Shown here one piece after another: positions 40,930 to 47,043 of a DNA stretch of 47,043 bases (position 1 is the first letter of the stretch; every line of letters starts with the position of its first letter). Position numbers and translations under genes: made by a program. The stretch is from positions 600,046-647,088 of the forward strand of contig MNCI01007958.1 in the NCBI GenBank assembly GCA_015680685.1. Reading direction: 5' to 3'. The notes under the pieces are model-generated. The model was not told the origin of the DNA, ran no database searches, and worked only from the letters and a program-made list of their open reading frames with translations. This DNA is from Gnetum montanum. Taxonomy: Eukaryota; Streptophyta; Gnetopsida; Gnetales; Gnetaceae.

Positions 40930-43033
40930 CTGTAGTCATAGCATAACCATGAATTAAAATGTGTATAAGTTGCTCAGAATAGCAATAATACACCTTGTCA
41001 TTTTGACCAAGCTATGACACTGACACATGCATCCTGTTAGGTTCCCTAGAGTGTAGTTGAGGGGTTAAAAAAATAATAAAACATTATGAGTTACAATTTA
41101 TAATTATTTTGTTGTTTTTTTTCTTTGTTTTTATTTTTATTTTTTCTTGTCTGTCCCTTAAGAGGTGTTAAGTCTTTAATAATCATAATAATTTTATAAC
41201 CATAATAATCATAGACCTCACCTCCCCCCCCCCCCTCCCCCCCAAAATGTAGAGCATACCTCTGGTAGCAAAAAGGGTGAAAGAATGATTTGATTGGGAT
41301 ACACAGTAGAAATGGTATGTGCTCAAAAAGAAGACTTGATGGAGAAAAATGGAAAAAACTCCCCTTGCTTTGTGAACAAATGGTCAAACTTCAAAGGTGC
41401 AATGTGGGTATATATAGTATTTTTGTCATGCATCGACAAGGCCGCATAAATGCAAGGGGATGCGTATATGGGGCCTAGTTGATGCAATTGTTCAGCTTAG
41501 TTGACTTGTGTTGATCGATGAATTAAGAGCCCAAATCTTTGGCTTGGAGCACAAAGTTGGGATGATTCAAGAACCTAGAAACCAAAGAACAATATGAGAG
41601 AAAGAGGAAGGAAGATAGTGATCAAAAGAAGAGTTGAAGATAGGAGAATGTCATAATATGGAACTTTGTAGGTGAAGAGCCATGTGATGGGTAGCATAGA
41701 GATGATCGACCAACTATATCAAAGGGGTAAGAGATTAACAACCAGGACCAAAGGATATGCAAGTGGATCCTCCCCATAGTAGGCATTAGCCTCATTTTCC
41801 CTTGCACATCATCAACATAGGAGTCCGTGGGCCCCGTAGTTAATTAATGGTCACCGTAAGTTAATACTCATATCCATGAGAACTAGCTGAAGAATTTACG
41901 AGTTCTAGCAAAGCACGACAGATGATCAAAACATAAAATCGGTAGTGAGGTGAGTAATGGAAAGCAACTGATGAAGAGAAGAGGGTGTGAAATGGAATTC
42001 CTAACTTTTGTCACTAGAAATCCCCTTGTGAAGTGTGGAATTAAGTGACCTAGTAGGATCCATCCTCAGTCCAAACCCAAAATCAACCACACATAGTCAC
42101 ATCGCATCAACATTCGAAGACTAGTCCATCCCTTGAGGCACAAGAATGCTCCCATAAAACAACCACCATTCCAACATGAGTGAGATATAGGAAGTGAAAA
42201 AGGGCCTTAGTCAAAGGGAACAAAACAAGTCCCATAACTAGTGTTTGTAGCTTATTAGAGGTGATCTAAGGGGTGTGCTTTAAATTCCCATGTGTTTGTT
42301 GTTTTATTTTTTTTTCTATGGGAACCACACCATGCAAAGACCCATGCATTTTCGCATGCATTTGGTCAAAGGGGTGTGCTTTGAATCCTCATCCTTACTC
42401 TCTTTGTTTTTTTTTTTTAAATGATGAGGACCACACCATGCAAGGACAAATTACCATTTAACTTCCTATTATGAGATGTTATGGAGTGGTAAGAAGTCCA
42501 TGAGAACACTCTCGCATACAAGGGAATAGAAAAGTATGAAGAATGTTGCATTCCCCTTGAAGTCACACCCTGTTCAAATCGTTAAAGCCTTTTCAAGTCC
42601 AGAAACTACGTAAGTCACAAATTAATTAAAGTTGTTTTTAATGGAAAGGGATTACATGTTTCCAAAATAAGGAAAACCATGGAGTGGGTGGATGGGTGGA
42701 TGATGTGGACTCACTGCCTATTACATAAAATGAAAGTATAACATGCTTCCTAAAACAAAAATGCTAAGGTAGGAACTAGATATAATAGGCGGACCATAAC
42801 ATGCGAACTATAGTAAAGAGAAACAAATACACCAGTACATTCTGTGACAATAAGATAGCTTATTAATGAAAAGTATAAAATAATCAAAGGATAAGCATGT
42901 ATATACATATAGAAATAAATAAAGAAAGAAAGAAAAAGTAGTAAGAATGGTCAAATGTACAAACAATGTTGTAAAACAAAAAATTTCAAAAACAATTGAG
43001 GAGCCAATAGAGGTTTTTTAGCATGGATGGTGA
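40930..43033 (-). other. Post-pol spacer of element 4 (no gene)
   Basis: A 2.1-kb non-coding stretch. On the minus strand: the polypurine tract, a T-rich region, the CATCCACCCATCCACCC block near 42690, and a CATGGTGTGGT block. That block is duplicated, with one copy near 42330 and one near 42430, each next to a T-run. The U3-like block (41521-41409), a G-run (41243-41224) and the leader to the extra ORF ATG follow. No conserved open frame. Confidence 0.65.
41409..41521 (-). promoter_or_regulatory. U3-like internal promoter block of element 4
   Basis: On the minus strand, CATCGATCAACAC, AAGTCAACTAAGC, GCATCAACTAGGCCCC and GGCCTTGTCGATGC units are followed by TATATATA (41416-41409). The extra ORF ATG is 480 bp downstream. 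Elements 0 and 1 have the same arrangement, and the motifs match the LTR U3. Promoter activity is inferred. Confidence 0.5.
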
Positions 43034-43047
43034 TCTCCCCCATGACT
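43034..43047 (-). other. Internal polypurine tract, element 4
   Basis: On the minus strand AGTCATGGGGGAGA follows the pol end region, as in elements 0, 1 and 3. Confidence 0.55.
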
Positions 43048-43079
43048 AAGCTGGGAGGAGGAGATCGAAAAAATGGAAC

Positions 43080-44480
43080 GAGATTGACTTTGCGACAAGA
43101 AGGCGGTGACACTGGTTTGGTGGAGTTTATGAAATTTTTTTAATTATTGCATATTGACTAACTATGTTTTCGTGGGATCCTCAAGTTTGTGTATAAGTAG
43201 GGCCTCGGATTGAAAGGTTTTGGAAAAATATAAGGTCCCTTCCACAGTATTTGAAACTTAGTACATTGCAGTACACATGTGGGGTTCTAATAGAGTACCT
43301 TATCTCCATGTTGAAATGTTACCTTTTTATCCTAAGATCATGATGTTTTTTATTATAGGCCTTGTGTATTTCATTTGATGATAGGGCTACTAGTCGATTC
43401 TCATCTAACACATTCAAGTTGATGAGTTATTCTCATTGTGCTAGCGATAAGTCAAGACCCAAGTCACTGGTAGTTGATAGTATTTAGAGTTCTATCTGAA
43501 TTGGAAGTTTTGGTAGTTTCCCGTACACTAACTCATAAGGATAGTAGCCGATAGGAAGTTTCCACGTTGAGCAATAGGCCTAGAGGGCATCGTTAAGTTT
43601 TGTGCTCCAATCCATCCTATATTTGCTAATGGTCCTAGTTAGAATCTTTGTAATCTTCCTATTTGTGACTTTGGCTTGCCCATTGGCTTGGGGGTGATAG
43701 GGTGTTGTAAATTTATGTTCGACCCCTAAGTGCTGCATGAGTTTATGAAAAGTATTGCCTATGAAGTGAGTGCCATTATTTGAAATGAGTGCACGTGGCA
43801 CCCCAAACCTATTCACGATTTGCTGTTGGACAAACCATGCGATTGTAGTTGAGGAACAGTCAGTGACAACTGCCGCCTTTACCCACTTGGTATAGTAGTC
43901 TACTACGACGATGATATATGCCTTCCCGTTGAACATGGGTGTGATGGAACCCATGAAGTCGATGCCCCAAATATCAAAGGGTTCTAGTGGCTAGATCCAC
44001 TATTGAGATCCCTCCATTCATGCTATCATCCCACCATGTCACTGACATCGTTCACAAGAGCAGACAAACCATTGAGCATCTCTAAAGTGTGTAGGCCAGA
44101 AATATCTTGCAAGCAGGATCTTAATGGCCATGCATCATCTAGCATAGTGGCCCCCACAAGGGCCCTCATGAGCATCTTGAAGGATGTGTAGTTTATCCTC
44201 ATTAGGGATGCACCATCGAACCAAGCCATCTGCACACACCTTGTAAAGGTGTTTGTTTATTTCCATGAACTGCTTGGCCTTATGAAGAAATTGTTGCTTC
44301 TTCTGATGATCCCACTCCTTTGGTAACTCTTGTGTTAGAAGATAGGTAAGGATGTTGCTAAACCAAGTTGACGTTGTGGGCGTTTCCTTGGCAATTACTC
44401 TAGCAAAGAGGAGTTTATCTAGAAATTGGTCGAAGAGTGGCTTCTCCTCCTCTGTTCTATCCCATCATAACTAAGATAAG
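43080..44480 (-). pseudogene. Integrase of element 4
   Basis: The N-terminal zinc domain is intact (about 44200-44030): DAHEGPCGGHYARCMAIKIL with both His, and SCERCQ with both Cys. The core (43990-43540) has PFDIWGIDFMGSI, VVDYYTKWVKAA (first Asp kept) and ISNNGTHFIG (second catalytic position Asn, 43780-43778). In PYHPQANGQAKVTNRKI the catalytic Glu is Lys (43672-43670); the 35-residue spacing is kept. LPIGYYPYELVYGKLPKLPI and a C-terminal tail follow to about 43080. Few stops, but two catalytic residues are substituted. Confidence 0.85.
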
Positions 44481-45690
44481 TGGTCAGCAACTACATTCTT
44501 AGTTCCCTTTTTGTCCACTATAATAAGGTCAAATTCTTGAAGGATCATGAGCCACTGTATGCTACCGGGACTCACTGTTGGTTTGTTCACAAGGAACCGA
44601 ATGGCACTATGGCCAATATGTACAAACACCTTGTATCTGAGCACATAGTGTTAAAACTTTTCTAAGGCAAACACCACCACCATTAATTCCTTTTTGGTGG
44701 TGGTGTAATTGAGCTGAGCACCCATAATTCTTTGGCTTGCACAATGGATGTAATATGGATGTCTCTAGTCATCCAACTATGTGAGCACAGCTCCTAATGC
44801 ATAATTAGATGCATCTGTCATGATGTGAAATGGTTTAGACCAGTCAAGTTCCCGTAGAATTGGAGTCTCCATGAGTTTCTATTTTAGTGTTTGGAATGCA
44901 AACTCACATTCCCTAGTCCAGACAAACAGAGCATCCTTCTTTGTTAGTTCCACCAATAGCTTAGCGATCTTTGAGAAATTCTCGATGAAGCATCGATAGT
45001 AACTAGTGTGTCCAAGGAATGATCAAACATCTTTTACAGTGCCTAGTTAAATGGTGATTCCTTGGATGATTCTAATCTTTTTAGGATCCACATCAATCCC
45101 CACTTGTAAAACTCGATGCCCTAGAACAATGCCCTATTGGACCATCAAGTGGCTCTTTTGCTAGTTGATCTATAAATTACTTTCCACACATCTTTTTAAC
45201 ACTTGCTCAAGGAAGTCCAAGGCTTGGTCAAACATTGCTCCATAGGTAGAGAAGTCGTCGATGAAAACTTCTACTCCATTGCCAATCTGTTGCTGAAAGA
45301 TGCTGAGGACAAGGCGTTGGAAGGTTCCAGGCGCATTGCATAGGCCAAAGGGCATCTTCTTGTATGCAAAAGTCCCCCAGGGACTTGTAAATGCTATATT
45401 GGCCTAGTCTTCGAGTGTGATCTGGATTTGGTTATAGCCACTATAATCATCCAAGAAGCTATAGTAACAACATCCCAAAATGGTATCCAACACTTGATCC
45501 ATAAATGGAAGTGGGAAATGGTCCTTAAAAGTTGCCGCATTTAGTAATCGAAAATCTATACAAACTCTCCATTTTCCACCCTTCTTTGGCATAATAATGA
45601 GTGAGCTGACCCATTCGTTATCTGTAATGGAATAGATGAACTCTACTTTCAGCAATTGTTCAATTTCATCCTTGATGATTTGCTTCAATT
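44481..45690 (-). pseudogene. Reverse transcriptase and RNase H, element 4 (well preserved)
   Basis: RT (45690-45020) has IEQLLKVEFIYSITDNEW, PKKGGKWRVCIDFRLLN, YSFLDDYSGYNQIQITLED (first catalytic Asp region), FTSPWGTFAYKKMPFGLCNA, FQRLVLSIFQQQIGNGVEV, and the catalytic pair in VFIDDFSTYGAMF (about 45276-45240, both Asp kept). A KSHLMVQ.GIVLGH segment follows. RNase H (about 44960-44490) has MTDASNYALGAVL (Asp kept), KKELMVVVFALEKF (Glu kept), VHIGHSAIRFL (usual HTDH, so Asp to Gly) and NVVADHLS. Isolated TAG stops (after TLED, after ESNL) are its main defects. Confidence 0.87.
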
Positions 45691-46290
45691 TGGGATTTAA
45701 TTATCATCATGGTTTCATGGAGGGGTCGATATAGATCCGATGTTGATATACCCTAAGATCAACTCCTGTTAGTTTAGGATATGACCACCCAAAAGTAGCC
45801 ACCCATTTGTTTACCATCTTTAGCAATCTCTTCTTTTGTTCAAGAGCAAGAGTGGCATTGATGATTATCGGCTTACCATTCTGCAAGAATGCATATTCTA
45901 GATTGGCCAGTAAGGATTTTAGTTCCAAGGGCTCCTATCTAAAGATTTTAGGAATCTGTAGCTTTCCCCAATCATCATTGTCATCAACAGTGGAAATTTG
46001 TTGATGGACCTTTTCCAATTTGTCCATGCTTTTCATATAGGCACATACAAGGGCCTTAGAGGATTCCATGCATAGAGTGCTGCTATCAGAGTTAGTGGTC
46101 AGCCACTGGGTGCCTTCTTGATTAGTGGCTACTACGTACAAACATTGTTGAATTTGTGATTCTTCGGCACACCGACTACATGCTTGAATGGATGCCTACT
46201 TAGCGGACCAAAGTTGTTGCACACAATTGCACCCGGAGTCACTGTATGCAATGCATGGAACACACTTCTTCTTAATCTTCTCAAAAGGAT
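45691..46290 (-). pseudogene. Protease-RT linker of element 4
   Basis: Open stretches with EGTQWLTTNSDSSTLCMESS (about 46115-46060), then LEKVHQQISTVDDNDDWGKL, and MELKSLLANLEYAFLQNGKP (45928-45870). The block aligns with elements 1, 2 and 3 and always lies between protease and RT. It has no recognised catalytic motif and may contribute to the RT N-terminus. Confidence 0.7.
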
Positions 46291-46690
46291 TTTCTTTTGA
46301 AAGTTCAAGGGAAAGATCTTAGAGTTCCAATCATGTGTCCACCATGCTAAGCCAAGCTCTTCCCATTATGATCGGAAAATTACCCTTACGATTATCAACA
46401 CAGATGGACTAGGAAGTTAGTAGGATAGGACCACCCACAAATGGTGGTCATAATATCTTCTACCAATCCTAAGGGAACGATAATGGATTGGTCTACCAGC
46501 TCAAGTTGAATGTTGCTTTTCTTCAATAGGGGCAAGTTCCAAGTCTTGTACATATCATGTGAAATCAAGTTGATGCCTGACCCTGAATCCAAAAGAGCTT
46601 TACATGGCTCATTTCTTGCCACTTGGAGGTATATGAGGGGACTCCTCAGATCAATCAATTTTTAAGGAATATGACCTACCTTTATCCAGT
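46291..46690 (-). pseudogene. Retropepsin-like protease of element 4
   Basis: RSPLIYLQVARNEPCKALLD leads into the intact active site LLDSGSGINLISHDMYKTWN (about 46600-46540). Then SNIQLELVDQSIIVPLGLVE and ICGWSYPTNFLV follow to about 46410. A gap or frameshift near 46400 affects the second half (WLSMVDT-like segment near 46350). Its role is maturation of gag-pol. Confidence 0.83.
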
Positions 46691-47043
46691 TTGTCACAAC
46701 GTGTGTTAGCATGATAGTTTGTACTTTGGGAGTGTTTGGCTTAAAGGTTGCTCGAAGGATTGAATGGTGGAGGCAATTGGAGGTTCAAACGCACTGGCCA
46801 TAGGTGAATGTGAAGGTATGTTTGGGATATTGGGCCAAAAAAAGGCATTTCTGTGGTTTCAATTCTAGTCCACTCAGCTAAGAAGCTGGTTGTAAGTTAA
46901 CAGCCCTCATAGCATTACATTGTTATGGCTGTGATGGTATTTCTTCCTACATAGGTGGAGCAGGAGCTAGCTGAGTTGAGGTTGATGACTAGGTATGGTA
47001 GGAAAAGGTGGAAGAGGATAGTGTAGACATGGGTTCTCCTTCC
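46691..47043 (-). pseudogene. gag C-terminus of element 4 (partial, window edge)
   Basis: A Pro/Ser/Thr/Gln-rich segment like the gag C-terminus of element 3 (32400-32750), with the VMLTHVVTNWIKVG-like junction to protease at about 46710-46670. The rest of gag and the 5' LTR lie outside the window. Confidence 0.7.

Larger units (their letters stand above)
36939..47043 (-). mobile_element. Element 4: Ty3/gypsy retrotransposon, minus strand, runs off the window
   Basis: Read leftwards from the window end: gag C-terminus, protease, linker, RT, RNase H, integrase, internal polypurine tract (43047-43034), spacer with U3-like block, extra ORF (40929-38090), PPT (37861-37847) and 3' LTR (37846-36939). 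Its pol is one of the better kept in the window. The 5' LTR and most of gag lie beyond 47043. The left flank is TTCAT (36934-36938); its partner is not visible. It inserted tail-to-tail against element 3. Confidence 0.9.

Overview
This looks like nuclear DNA from a land plant, and it is almost entirely transposable elements. It is AT-rich, with no intact host gene, no RNA gene and nothing bacterial. I could not identify the species. The window is a nest of at least four related Ty3/gypsy LTR retrotransposons of the non-chromovirus (Athila/Tat-like) branch. Supporting signs are the domain order gag-PR-RT-RNaseH-INT, LTRs of about 0.8-0.95 kb whose intact ends read TGATGAG...CTCATCA, and a primer-binding site one base after the LTR that matches the 3' end of plant tRNA-Asp with transition-only differences. 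All coding regions carry stops and frameshifts, so they are listed as pseudogenes.

Layout. Element 0 (+) occupies 1-1546 (end of RNase H, integrase) and resumes at 14001-16416 (spacer, start of an extra ORF). Element 1 (+), 1547-13995, is complete and sits inside element 0: both LTRs are present and the 5-bp target duplication CTAAC flanks it exactly. At about 16417 element 0 is fused to element 2 (-), about 16417-21402, which keeps its 5' LTR, PBS, gag and most of RT but has lost the protease core and everything downstream of RT. From 21403 to 28883 lies older decayed DNA: a LINE reverse-transcriptase scrap, an antisense chromovirus pol remnant (RNase H, integrase, chromodomain-like tail), a CACTA-like element full of inverted repeats, and a clean solo LTR (26666-27609) with target duplication GTGAA. 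An LTR fragment (28884-29247, -) is interrupted by element 3 (+, 29248-36938). Element 3 is in turn interrupted by element 4 (-, 36939 to beyond the window end).

The most interesting architecture is downstream of pol. Elements 0, 1 and 4 carry, after an internal polypurine tract, a spacer of about 1.7-2.1 kb and then a long extra sense-strand ORF (about 880-950 codons in elements 1 and 4). About 450-480 bp before its ATG each has a block resembling the LTR U3: repeated GGCCTCGTCAAC/GCATCGATG-type motifs followed by a TATA box. The ATG is immediately preceded by a splice-acceptor-like YAG in all three. This suggests, but does not prove, a second transcription unit inside the retrotransposon, with its own U3-like promoter and a 5'-UTR intron. 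A second, related LTR type (solo LTR and element 3) has CGATATCG-type palindromes in the same U3 position, which suggests the U3 is swapped as a module.
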